The notes under the pieces were generated by a model. That model saw nothing but the letters and a program-made list of their open reading frames with translations. It made no database searches and was not told the origin of the DNA. A DNA stretch of 64,000 bases from Paraescarpia echinospica (taxonomy: Eukaryota > Annelida > Polychaeta > Sabellida > Siboglinidae). Position 1 is the first letter of the stretch. Each line of letters opens with the position of its first letter. The translations under genes and the position numbers were made by a program. The stretch lies in the NCBI GenBank assembly GCA_020002185.1, contig JAHLWY010000237.1, forward strand, positions 1 to 64,000. The letters run 5' to 3'. Below, in pieces: positions 32,937 through 43,420 of the stretch.

Positions 32937-33895
32937 TAGCACACGAAATCCCAGACGGCCCGTTCCGGAAAGTCGCAATGGACATTATGTCGTTCAAAGG
33001 TCGAGACTACCTAGTAGTGGTTGACTATTATTCGAAGTATCCCGAGTTGGCACTGCTCGAGAACAAGACAAGCGAATCTGTCATCTCGCATGTTAAGAGC
33101 ATCAGTGCACGTCATGGAATACCCGAAGAGATCGTAGCAGACAACCAACCGTTTGGTAGCTATAGTTTTCGGCAATTCGCGAAGAGTTGGGGTATCACAG
33201 TGACTACATCGAGCCCAACATATGCTCAATCGAATGGGCAGGCAGAGCGAGTCGTGCAAACGTTGAAATCGCTCCTCAAGAAGGCAGACGAAGAGGGTCG
33301 TGATCCCTACATAGCGATGCTAGAATACAGGAACACGCCGATCAGTGGACTCCGCTATGCACCGGCACAACTGGCAATGAGCAGACTACTGAGGTCAAAG
33401 TTGCCGACAACCAAAGCCGTTCTTGAGCCGCGAGTCGTAAACGCGAAACAGGACTTGACAGACAGACAGACACGGTTCAAACAAGACTATGACCACGGTG
33501 CTACATCATTGAAGCCGTTGAAACCTGGTGATGTAGTACGAGTCCAGAGAAAGTGGGGCTGGGATCCCGCTATCGTTCAGCGGACACACGAGAGTCCGAG
33601 GTCATACGTGATCCAGCATGAGGGAGGAGAACTCCGTCGCAATCGTCGTCATCTACGGAGGACACGCGAGCAGCCGCCGCTGATTCTTCCTCAGATGGAC
33701 GATCCCGACGTTCGAGGAGAAGGTAACGCTCTTCAGATGCCGGTACCGCCAGACGTGCCATCGCCACGAAGACTCGTCGCTGTGCCGCCACGAAGAGTCG
33801 TCGCTGAGCCACCTCCGCAAGAAGAGATTCCACAGAATGAACGATTCTCTAGATACGGTCGTGCAATCAGAAAGCCTATGCGATTTGACATTTAA
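32807..33895 (+). CDS. Gypsy integrase
   Basis: 362 codons in the third frame. CKTC (residues 29-32) completes the HHCC zinc finger whose His residues sit in the preceding frame. The catalytic triad is visible: D59 (AMDIMSF), D112 (VADNQPFG) and E148 (NGQAERVV), giving a D,D-35-E spacing. After the core come the LKPGDVVRVQRKWGWDPAIV segment and RRNRRHLRRT, the usual C-terminal module of this lineage. The last 80 residues are rich in Pro and Arg. No chromodomain is present. The stop is at 33893-33895, about 215 bases before the purine tract. Confidence 0.92.
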   Translation: MEKTKSRARSAIFWPGMSRAIEDTVSRCKTCLQFARSNQKEPMIAHEIPDGPFRKVAMDIMSFKGRDYLVVVDYYSKYPELALLENKTSESVISHVKSISARHGIPEEIVADNQPFGSYSFRQFAKSWGITVTTSSPTYAQSNGQAERVVQTLKSLLKKADEEGRDPYIAMLEYRNTPISGLRYAPAQLAMSRLLRSKLPTTKAVLEPRVVNAKQDLTDRQTRFKQDYDHGATSLKPLKPGDVVRVQRKWGWDPAIVQRTHESPRSYVIQHEGGELRRNRRHLRRTREQPPLILPQMDDPDVRGEGNALQMPVPPDVPSPRRLVAVPPRRVVAEPPPQEEIPQNERFSRYGRAIRKPMRFDI

Positions 33896-34111
33896 TTGTG
33901 TTTTTCAATACTATTTGACATTGGTAGTATTATTGATCTGTTTCGCAAGTAACCATTATGTGACATTCTATGTGATTTTTGATAGTCGATATAATGTGAC
34001 TTTTAGCCTAGTTTGCTACTCGCTTGATATCGATTTATCCACAGCGAACATTCGTTAAAGCTGATGAATGTGTTTTTGAGTTTATGAATACAGTTTTTTT
34101 TTTTTTGTCTT

Positions 34112-34121
34112 AAAGGAGGGA
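34112..34121 (+). promoter_or_regulatory. Polypurine tract of the Gypsy element
   Basis: AAAGGAGGGA lies directly before the 3' LTR. It would prime plus-strand synthesis. Confidence 0.85.
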
Positions 34122-34296
34122 TGTCATGTATCAGGATCGTTATAACTGGTACGTTATACAGCTACTTACTACAGTGAGCTCTTACACCGTTGATGGTAGT
34201 AAAGGGTTGTTGTCTTCCGGTCAAATTCGAGTTGCACATGTCTAGTGTTTCCAGTTCCAATTAAACAAGCAATATGCTGCATTATAAAGCATAACA
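34122..34296 (+). repeat. 3' LTR of the Gypsy element
   Basis: 175 bases, TGTCATGTATCAGG to AAAGCATAACA, followed directly by the target duplication GTGGT at 34297-34301. Confidence 0.95.
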
Positions 34297-34301
34297 GTGG
34301 T

Positions 34302-34705
34302 GATATTTTCTTGGTGACACAGTGTCTTCAAATGGTGAAATATAAAATAATGTCTCATAAAATAGTAAATGAGTGAGAATAGTAAAATGTTATAAAAACA
34401 GTATAACTGTTCTAAAAATAATGTAAATGTCTAGGTTATAAAAAGTGGGTTGCGATCAATCAATGACAATATTACAATTTACAGCCACTGAGCCTGGTCG
34501 TTTAATTTTTCGCGCTCAGCATGGCCTGTGCAAAGGGACAAGACGTCTTGTGCCCGTGCAAAGAAACGTCAGAGGTCTTCACCCCCAGGGTGACTCTGGG
34601 TATAAAAGAACGTCTTTTGAAAAGGCCTGTTAGTAGATAGCTAATAAGGGGACTGCCCCGCTTTAGTGTGTTTGTCTATACAACCTTACTGGCCCGGTGG
34701 CCCGG
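34302..34705. other. Spacer between the Gypsy and Ginger1 elements
   Basis: No gene. A GGGTATAAAAGAACG motif near 34610 looks like a TATA box but has no matching transcript feature. Confidence 0.3.
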
Positions 34706-34738
34706 TGTCCCGGGCCCCGATTCATCCGTGCCAGGATT
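34706..34738 (+). repeat. Left terminal inverted repeat of Ginger1
   Basis: About 33 bases, inverted copy at 43974-44006. Similarity ends after CAGGAT on both sides. Confidence 0.88.
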
Positions 34739-34903
34739 CCTCTAAACGCATACTGCGCAAGCGCGCGCAGGCGCAGTAGGCACTTTGATGAGATGTGACG
34801 TCCCGTTTTTCACAGCCGTGCCAGAAGTATCCGCGGTCATATAGTTTATGTGAATTAGTAGTTGTACGTCGATTTATTTAGTTCTGTGTGTTTTTAAGGA
34901 TAC

Positions 34904-35072
34904 ATGGTGAGTATGGAGGACAGAGACAACAAATACGTGATGTATATGACATGCTTGAAGCATTATTTGGTGCATGGCACACATCGACCAGGACTCGGAG
35001 CAGGACTGGCAGGAGCCAACAAACGCATCAGGAATGCGATACACAAAGTGGTCAATAAATACGAAATAGACG
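34904..35072 (+). CDS. Putative first coding exon of the Ginger1 gene
   Basis: An open frame begins at the ATG at 34904, with a second ATG at 34913 in better context. It reads EDRDNKYVMYMTCLKHYLVH, then GTHRPGLGAGLAGANKRIRN and AIHKVVNKYEID, up to a donor GACG/GTGGGT at 35073 (or GG/GTAAAA at 35077). It lies 200 bases inside the left end, where the transposase gene of such an element should start. I see no named domain. It may be the N-terminal region before the integrase zinc finger. The link to the exons at 37965 onward is inferred from position and strand. Confidence 0.5.
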
Positions 35073-37964
35073 GTGGGTAAAATGTTAGCGATCCAAAGAG
35101 TCATAGACATAGTCCTAACTAGTAATCAACTGATGCAGTACAAGTAAACTTAGTCTTAATTTGTTTCTCATTAAATACAACACGTTTCCCGAAAGGACGA
35201 CGCTATTCGCACAGCTGCTCCGCGTATGATTATGCTGGTGAGAATAAAATTCGTACTGCCTAGTGATTTGTCGTGTCAACAAAAGCAGAACATACTTTCA
35301 CAAGATATCTATATTCAGCTCTCTATTCTCAAATTCTTTGAACGTCGTGCAAACAAACTCTTAGAAAAGTTGTTTTGAGTGAAGTAGGCCTACTTAGAGT
35401 CACTAAATAGACCAAAACAGAAAGTCTCTCAAGAGACGCCTACTGCCCAAAATCGTACATACTATCTGCTGTGTAAGTGCGTGTCACATGGTTGTTATAC
35501 AAGATCAGACACTGTATTAGTAAATGTTTTGTTAAATTATTTGATTTGTTTTATCTCCTGTTGAGCTGACAAAATGCGGTACACTTAGTCGACGAAACAT
35601 TGACTCAGAAGTCCAGACCAACTCCTTTGCTGCAAACTCTATGAAATGTAATTTTTCCCCGAAAAAGGTATGCTTTGTTCATTGTTATGAAACAACTGTT
35701 TGTTACTTCTTATTCTTCACAATAGCGTGGTGACCTCTGTACAAGGTAATTGAATGCTCATATATTATCTTCTTCACATCTGTGTGGTGACCTCTGTACA
35801 GAGGAATATCCCACAGTAACCATATACGTGGGTCTAATTTAAAGTAAGGTTGATAACAACAATATATTACGAAGTTTAGCTTCGATTAATTAACTCAATG
35901 ACCTAATGTCTGAAATGGTTAACTTTTTTTTCCTATATAATTTTCAGTGTTATGTTTAATTTGAACAGAACAACGTTAGGGCATCAAGAAACTGGCAAAC
36001 TATATCCCAAATGACGGTTTACCCATTTTTGATAATTACAAAATAACAATTGTTAGACCCAATTTAGCAGTAAACCTAAATTGTCTATTCTACTACAAAA
36101 GTATTGATTTATGGCATAATTATTAACCACCACTCTACTGTCTACTGGTTCTTTGTGCCCTTCTAAGGGTTTGTATAGAGCCTGGAAATATGATAAAGGT
36201 GGCAGATATTATGTATGGAATGTATTATTTTATGTTTTGTTTGTTTATTATACTTATTTCATGTTCTACTTTTTAGAGGATGATCAGTACATGAAGTTGA
36301 AACACTGTTGTACGATGTCTGAACAAGAAAAATAACCGACTCCTCCAATGCAACAAAAACAGACTGCACAAAGACACATTGTTTGATCGTCACTTTCTGG
36401 ACACATGCTGCATCTGCAAAATAAAACAACTCGTTTGTTGAGAATTGTGTTTTGTAATTATAAAAAATAAATGTGCTGATGATTTTTTAATAAAGAAAGG
36501 AAGTACAGTGCATTCCACATAACTCAAACTCGGTTAAGTCAGTTTTAATTCAAGTCAACTCTTTTTCCTCAACCCTGGTTGTCTTTGTATCTTAGATGGT
36601 ATAAAATCATTTGCAAAAGTCTACTTCTCTAAGTCCAAGTCGACACGATTTCTTTGCATGCTCATATTTCTTTCATTCGGTAACTCAAATTTATTAAATC
36701 TTTACTATCAAACATTTAAATTTTGTCCGCAGGTATGGATATAAAAAGCTATTACCGTATTGGTAAAGTGATTTTTGTAAGGATTTAGTTACTATTTCAC
36801 TGACATTTCTCTCACTCAGAATGTTTTGATTTTACTAACTTATATTTCACTGTCTATTGGAATTAGTGCTCAGAACTCTTGTTAATTTGTTTCCACATTA
36901 TTTCTGACATTAGTCACTAATGCTGTTTGACCACACCGGGCAATGCCTAGGCCAAGAGAGAGGTTACTATAAAGTCTTTCAAAGAGAATCAGCTTGCCTT
37001 TTGGAGTAATTGATTAACTTTATAAAACAAATTTTTTTTTGTAATTGATAGTAGATGCTAATGTCTTGGTTTTAGTTGTTGGTTCGATCCCAACTGGTAT
37101 TGCACTTTGTGCAAAATTACCCCTGGCATGGGCTTATCTCCTCTTGTAATTATATTGATGTTGAATTGGAAATGCTCACCAAACAGTTATTTTCAACATT
37201 TAGTTAACCGACTTTGACTAATTATTTCTGATGCTGTGGAAATGATGCATTATAATTGATTACATTAATAAATATTTGCCCTGGAAATGACAACATAATG
37301 AGTCAAATCCCTTATATTAAAATAATGGCTTATTTTTAGGGTATTTTAATAAACTTATGCTGGGCAAAATTTTAAAATAAAGGCATTGGGCAAGGTCCTG
37401 CAAGGGCACTTTCCCTAAAAATGAATGTACAGTGTATACATATACATTGACTTAGATTATAAAATGATCTTCAATCCACCAAAACTTAGATAAGATAGCA
37501 AATGTCTACAAGTGTTAATGTAAAGCGTATATGTAAAAAGCTGTTCTGGAATTTAAGTAAATAAATCTAAGTTTCAAAATCATATAACTAAATTGCAGGG
37601 TTAGTTTTCTGCCGAGCAGAAAGGTATTTCTGCCGTGCCCATGGCAGAAATAGGGTAGAAAGGGGGACTTTTCCCCGGGGTAGCATTTGCCCGGAGGGGT
37701 TTTTGTCCAACTACTTGCATTCATGTGTGAATTTTGTTGTGCCCATGTGTTAGTTATTGTAGCAGCACATTTGTACTTCCAGTGTATCATTGCAACATAA
37801 CATACACACTGTGTGCCACATTTGAATGTCATGCGTGTAATATTTCCATGCATTCCATTTGCATATATAATGTAAAACTTCAACAGCCGTTTTCTTCATT
37901 TTCATGTATATATATATATCCTGCGATTTGAATTTATACTATATGTAATACTATGACTTTCCAG
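35073..37964 (+). other. Ginger1 interior where the DDE core is expected but not seen
   Basis: This 2.9-kb AT-rich stretch separates the first exon from the GPY exon. I looked for an integrase zinc finger and DDE core, about 250 residues, and found neither. A possible small exon at 36169-36220 reads GLYRAWKYDKGGRYYVWN, and another near 36278 reads EDDQYMKLKHCCTMSEQEK before a stop. Neither is convincing. A 32-base segment GTGGTGACCTCTGTACA... occurs twice (near 35728 and 35790). At 37081 GGTTCGATCC is a good pol III B box of a degraded SINE (about 37040-37180). Confidence 0.5.
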
Positions 37965-40900
37965 GTTCTGGCAAATGTTCACGTTGCCCAAGAGCGTCAA
38001 ACCAAACAGTATGCGAGGAGGAAGACAAAAGGGGTCAAGGTGTTCGACTTGAAGGTAGACGATGTGGTGCTGAGAAGAAATATGAAGAATGTTGGCAGAA
38101 AGGGTGGCAAGTTCGAGTCACAGTGGATAGGCCCATACAGGTATTCGGCTCAACTACCTGTCTTTATTAAAATCTGCAATGATCCCGAACAAACTATTAA
38201 ACTAGTACAACGCTGAATGCATTTTAATGGAATAATAGTACAAGAAAGTCATAGTTTTAGAATGGGATCTACCAAAATTGTGTTTTATCCAGGCTTCAGA
38301 AAAGAAGATATCTTTCAAACTTAAATCATCGATAATTTATCAAGAAAGATACTGCTTTATGAGACTACACCATTCGATGCAATGACAAACTGTGATTGCC
38401 ATATAAAACTCACCAGGTCCATGTAGAGTTGATGATATTGAGACCCGAACCTCCATAGTATGTTATATTTGGTTATTTTCTTTTCCAGGATCGCACATAT
38501 TGGTGCAAATTATCAGGTGACGTTGGCCAGCAATGGTGGTGCCCTGATGAAAACCAAGGTTGCCTATGATCAGTTAAAGCCGTACAACGCACCACATCAG
38601 AACCCTGCAACAACGGTCAGTACCGATCATCCGCCACTGTCTACGCAAAGATCATCCGTCGGTCAATCACCAGCAGCTCCAGCACCAAGAAGGAAGAAGT
38701 TGCTTCAACTGAAGCATTCCAAACCTCTTGTGTCATCATGTCCTGAGGCTGCTAAGCGCTGCAAATCGAGCACTGACATACCTGAAGTCAGCAGTAGTCC
38801 ACCAGTGTCATTATCCGAATTCTCACAGGTATCTGTCATCCGTGTGCTTGAGGCAGCATCCAGATGCACCATTACCAAATTTATTCCAGGGAACATGGCC
38901 CACTTCCTCAAGCAACGGATGACAGATCCAGTCAGTGCACTAGTAAGTGAGATGGACGAACAGGATGACAACTATCCTAACATCGCATGTGAGCTGGTGA
39001 CAATGTACCCTCACTATACCATGGATGCATACAACATCAAGTCAGCCATGTTGGTGCTGTCTTTGAGACTTGGATTGAAGAAACACCCTGATGACCTGAT
39101 AGACACGCTTTGCATCAAGCCAAGTCATCTGCCTGTGACAGCAAGCGACAGTGGTCCAGCCCGCAAGCGCCTTGTAGTTGGCAACTACATGCTGAATGCT
39201 GTGGATATGGACACATTGAAGCACGGCCAATGGCTCAATGACAATGTAAGTACATTATACATAATATTGTTCCATGTGATATTGAATGTGTCATATTTAT
39301 TTTGCTATATTAACTCATTCGCTATAGTTTTATCACAATTCAAATTTTATAACCAAGCTTATTCATTCCTATCGGATGTATAGATTAGATGTAACATTAT
39401 GATAATCTAGTTAATGAACAAAATATCTGTTGTAACTGAATCATGTTACAACAGTTTGAATATGCCACTACACTGTATATATACATTAAATGAAATACTT
39501 GCAATGTTATCAGTAATAATACAAAAGATGATGCTTATTTGCTACTGCATGTTGTAATGTGTCTGCGATGATTTATACAACATAGTTGTTGGTTTGTTGT
39601 GGTGCACCTGTGGCTTTGCTTGGAGACCACAATCAGCAGGATGTTGCAGCAAATAAATATATATTATGTATACATTTTACTTATATGAGCATGTGAGCCA
39701 GGTGTCTATACAAAGCTACAACTGACCCTATTTTAAACTTCATAGAAGAACACCTGTGATCTGACCTTTTTATTTATAACGAATAATCAATTAATCAGAA
39801 ATAACTGCATTTGCTTGCAGGTGGTGAATGGATATCTAGCTTTGCTTGCGAAGGAGAACCCTGGACAACTGTTTCCTCTGCCAAATCACATCGCCTTAAA
39901 GTGGTTTGCCAAGACAAGCCATGAATGGATGTTCGAGAAAGTAAGTAAATTATCATTATCAAACAAAGGACACATTTACTGAGTTGGTAAATGGGTCTTT
40001 CATAGAACGATATGATTAGTTATTCATGTGTTTGAGAATAATCATTGATAACACTGACTAAGATTGCTCTAATTACACTGTTGATATTTTCCATTTATTA
40101 ATGTTATTTTTATTTCATTATAAATTTGAATAGTTGATTGTTTTTTATTGTACTGAAATTGTGTTTTTATTTCTTTATATGTATGTATATATATATATAT
40201 ATATACATATATATGTATTGTGAATTGTGTATTTTATGTAAACAGGTGTAATTAGAACTGAGAATGTACAATAATGGCCTATTGAATTTCACGCTATAAC
40301 AGTAACCAACATCGTAAAATAAAAGTCACTAACTGTTATGATATATTAAACATGTTTCTTTGTAAGTTAGCTTTAATTCAATATATACAACAGTCACTAT
40401 AAAGTAACCATGCCTCTCAGGTGCACTTGGCCAGTTTCAAGTATGTGGTTGTGCCTGTATGCTGCTACGCATCCACAAATCCACTCCAAGTTGATGCAGG
40501 AGAGCACTGGGTGCTCCTTGTTGCCAACACTCATAGCCGTCAAGTGTGTGTCCTGAACTCGCTCAACTCTCCCAAGTATGACAAAGCTGTCTCTAGATCC
40601 ATTGATGGTTGGAAGTGAGTACTATTTTATATAGCACAATATTTTAAGCCCTTTCATATGAACACAAAAATCCATGTGAAATTGTGCTTTGCCCAAAAAT
40701 ATGTATGTGTAACATGTAAAAAGGACAAAGTACTTGTATTCTGCACTGCAAATATTATTACAATGAACCTTACAACACAGTCAAAACTAGTTCATATAGT
40801 GTGTGTGTGCATGCGTGCGTACATGTGTGTGTTAAGAAAACATGTAAATGTAAAATAGTGGTGGTAGGAAGCCCTATGTAACTGCATCCATCTAATAGGC

Positions 40901-41715
40901 CTGTATTTCTGACTTCGTCATTGAAGGAGCTACATGAAGATGCGCGCGAAGACCATAGAAACAGAACTTGCTGAATGGGAAACCAGTCAAGTAGCAAGCA
41001 GACAGCAAGCAGACGGTTCAAGCTGTGGTATATTTGTCCTTATGGTAAGTCTTTCTTATAATACGTAATTGCAGAAAAATTATTGTATTTACACATTTTG
41101 CTTGGTCAGTCGCCATCTAGTTGTTTTAATTTAATCACAGTCCATTCCATACATCAGATTTTGTTTATTTAATGTTACTGACTGGTTAGTACCTTCCCTG
41201 TATGTTAAATGAGATTTAAATATTATATGTTGTACTACTAACCACTGTACAGTTCAAATTGTACAAGTAATTATCAAGTACTTGATCACTAGCACCAAGT
41301 AAATACAATGGTTTAAGTTAATTTATCTGGTCCATCTCCAGCCTGTAGCCTAGTGTTAGAAATGTCTTAAACAGTCAGATCAGGCATAACACCATAATTG
41401 ACTAGTTTTATTAAACAGTATTACTAAATGAAGAAATAATTACTATTGTAGAATGCTGAGGCTTTGGCAAAGGGTGTGGCAGTTGGCCTGATGGGTCAGG
41501 CCCAGGCTTCTCACTACCGAGAGTTCGTGACCGCCCGACTGGTGGAAGAGGGCAGCAGTGATTCTTGCTGCAATCCAACCTGCCAGCCCAATAGAGACTA
41601 CACAGACTGGGTGGAGTGCAAAAATTGTTTTTCATGGTGGCACTTGCAGTGTGCCGAACTGGTAACAAAACCATTACAGTTCTACTGCACACACTGTACT
41701 AAGAGAATACAGTAG
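37965..41715 (+). CDS. Ginger1 protein C-terminal part: integrase GPY tail, Ulp1-like protease, PHD finger (six exons)
   Basis: Exons 37965-38140, 38489-39245, 39821-39940, 40421-40614, 40927-41044 and 41452-41715 all have AG/GT borders and compatible phases. They join into 542 open codons with a TAG stop. Residues 1-90 match the end of Gypsy-type integrases (VDDVVLRRNMKN, then GGKFESQWIGPYR, the GPY motif). A Pro/Ser-rich linker follows. Residues about 305-455 form an Ulp1/C48 cysteine protease: HGQWLNDNVVNGYL, then GEHWVLLV (His 380), VLNSLNS (Asn 397 where Asp is usual) and QQADGSSCGIFVL (Gln 443, Cys 449). Residues about 494-537 are a PHD-type zinc finger: CCNPTC, WVECKNCFSWWHLQC, YCTHC. 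Such proteases cleave ubiquitin-like proteins, and PHD fingers often read histone tails. Both roles are inferred here. The upstream catalytic core was not found. Confidence 0.85.
40186..40218. repeat. AT microsatellite in an intron of the Ginger1 gene
   Basis: About 12 TA dinucleotides flanked by ATGTATGTATA and TATACATATATATG. Confidence 0.9.
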
Positions 41716-41838
41716 AACTGTACTAAGAGAGTACAGTAGAACTGTACTAAGAGAGTACTGTAGAACTGTACTAAGAGAGTACTGTAGAACTGTACTAAGA
41801 GAGTACAGTAGAATTGTACTAAGAGAGTATAGTAGAAC
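41695..41838 (+). repeat. 24-bp tandem repeat made from the last codons of the Ginger1 gene
   Basis: Six copies of TGTACTAAGAGAGTACAGTA+GAAC. The first unit is coding: its last seven codons encode CTKRIQ and the TAG stop at 41713-41715. The following five units repeat the same phase, each carrying its own TAG in frame. Confidence 0.93.
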
Positions 41839-42137
41839 CTCAAAATGTAGTTAACCCTGCAAATTGGCACCCTGTCACTGTGTTAATTTTTGATAATTTA
41901 TCATCAAGCAACTTTTCTCTTTAAGGTGGTTATACTGTACAGTGAACTAAGACTGTGTAATGTGTGCAACCTGGCCTAAAAATTACTAACAGGAGGATAG
42001 TGTTCCTCAAAGATCTATGCAAGTTACTAATGGAAACTTATTAAATAAATTGTTGGCAAAGTTATTCATTGCTGAATTGATTAGTGAAAGAATTCATGTT
42101 TTGAAAAACAATGTTGAAAGTTTAGTGCACAACATTT

Positions 42138-42592
42138 GTGACCCACCATGCCAAAATGAGACGCTACTCGAGAAATTCATATGTCAATAATAACTATATT
42201 CTCATTACTTCCAGAGATAGAGCTATTTTAATGTTAAAAATGCAAAAATATGGTTTCAAGAAAAACAGTTTTAAAGTTTTCTCTCAGCTGGCTATGGTTT
42301 TTACTTTCTTGACTGGTTTTAATTATGTCGGCTGTGCTTTTTCACTTTGTGGTTTCACACCGACTGTTCGCAATAGTTTAGAGCATTGTCAGCAATAAAA
42401 AAAATTGACAGTTGTCACAAAACTAAGTACGAAACATATGTTGGTAACATTTTTACAATTTTCACATCACAACTAACACATGACAGATTTGTCTATTCAC
42501 GATGGAATCTCAATAACAAATTGTGAGAGTGACGGCTCGTAACTCGTAATGACCATCAGTAAGAAGTGTCTCATTTTGGAATGGTGGGTTAC
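42138..42592. mobile_element. MITE with 27-base inverted ends, ATTT target duplication
   Basis: The left end GTGACCCACCATGCCAAAAT then GAGAC and the right end GTCTCATTTTGGAATGGTGG then GTTAC are inverted copies with two mismatches. ATTT flanks both sides (42134-42137 and 42593-42596). 455 bases, no coding frame of note. It lies inside Ginger1 and is therefore younger. Confidence 0.75.
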
Positions 42593-42969
42593 ATTTATAA
42601 ATTCAGCCAACGCACAGAGATAATGCATATAGGTGTTGTTGTTTGGTATAGTTGGTCTTTGAGGTAAGAAAATGATACGTTGAGTGTGCGCATAGGTTAG
42701 TTTGTTAGTAACCAGCAAGTTTGGCTATGAATGTGCTTAAATGTTTCTTTTATGAAGTTGTCGATGTATGGTATATTAATATATTGGCGATGACTGAAAA
42801 CAGTTCAATGCAGTCAGTTGAATGTGTTGCTAATAATACCAAATATTGGTTGGTTGGTTAGCTGGTTGGTTGGTTGTTTAGCCTAGATGACTTGTGGATT
42901 GGATTTGTTAAATTGTACACCACAGAACATGATATTGTACATAATAAACTCAGTTGTTATTGAATAAGA

Positions 42970-43420
42970 GGTGTACGTCTACAGTAGTTTCGAAATTAAG
43001 TAGAAAACAGTTTATTTTGTATAACCAATCAGATTCGGAAGTAATGACAGCCACATGTGTTGTTCCACAAGGATCTATGCTAGGTCCAGTTCTGTTCATA
43101 TTAAATTAAAACAACATTGTTAAAACAATAAATATGTTATTTACAGATGGCACAAATAGGTTTCACTTACACACAAATGTTACTAGGCTTATTGAAGAAG
43201 TAAATTCAGAACACAATATGATATCAGCATGGATTCATTGTAACAAATGTCATTTACAATAAATAAAACACATTTATTATATTTACTCCTGAAAATAAGA
43301 CGATGATCATGATGTAATTAAAATAAATGTAATTGTATATTTCAAGTTACTTCAATAACATGTTTAGGAATTTACCTAGAGGAAACCGGTCATTACATAT
43401 TGTAATTCATTTGTATGTGA
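42970..43420 (+). mobile_element. Degenerate LINE relic inside Ginger1
   Basis: Translation from about 43035 gives MTATCVVPQGSMLGPVLFIL, the RT segment of the form GVPQGSxLGPxLF. A stop follows, then NNIVKTINMLFTDGTNRFHL, where the catalytic FADD has become FTDG. Further on, ISAWIHCNKCHL and later CLGIYLEETGHYI match the following LINE segments. Stops and frame changes throughout mark an old 5'-truncated copy. Confidence 0.65.

Larger units (their letters stand above)
29532..34296 (+). mobile_element. Full-length Gypsy-type LTR retrotransposon, two frameshifts
   Basis: The element is 4765 bases: LTR, primer site, gag-protease, RT-RNase H, integrase, purine tract, LTR. The host sequence GTGGT is duplicated at both edges (29527-29531 and 34297-34301). 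The domain order RT, RNase H, integrase places it in the Gypsy group. Gag with two CCHC knuckles, a single pol and no envelope or chromodomain fits the Mag-like (K02A2.6-like) lineage, which is an inference. The LTRs differ at about 4 of 175 positions, so insertion is recent. Two single-base-type frame shifts, near 30940 in the protease and near 32800 before the integrase, leave the copy without a continuous pol frame. Confidence 0.95.

Noticed and set aside
34445..34633. TATA-like GGGTATAAAAG and a 62-codon frame as a small gene
   Set aside because: The TATA-like word lies at the far end of the frame, and no other support exists.
38460..39383. 307-codon frame as a single-exon protein
   Set aside because: The splice acceptor at 38488 and donor at 39246 show that only 38489-39245 is exon. 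Sequence on either side is intron read through.
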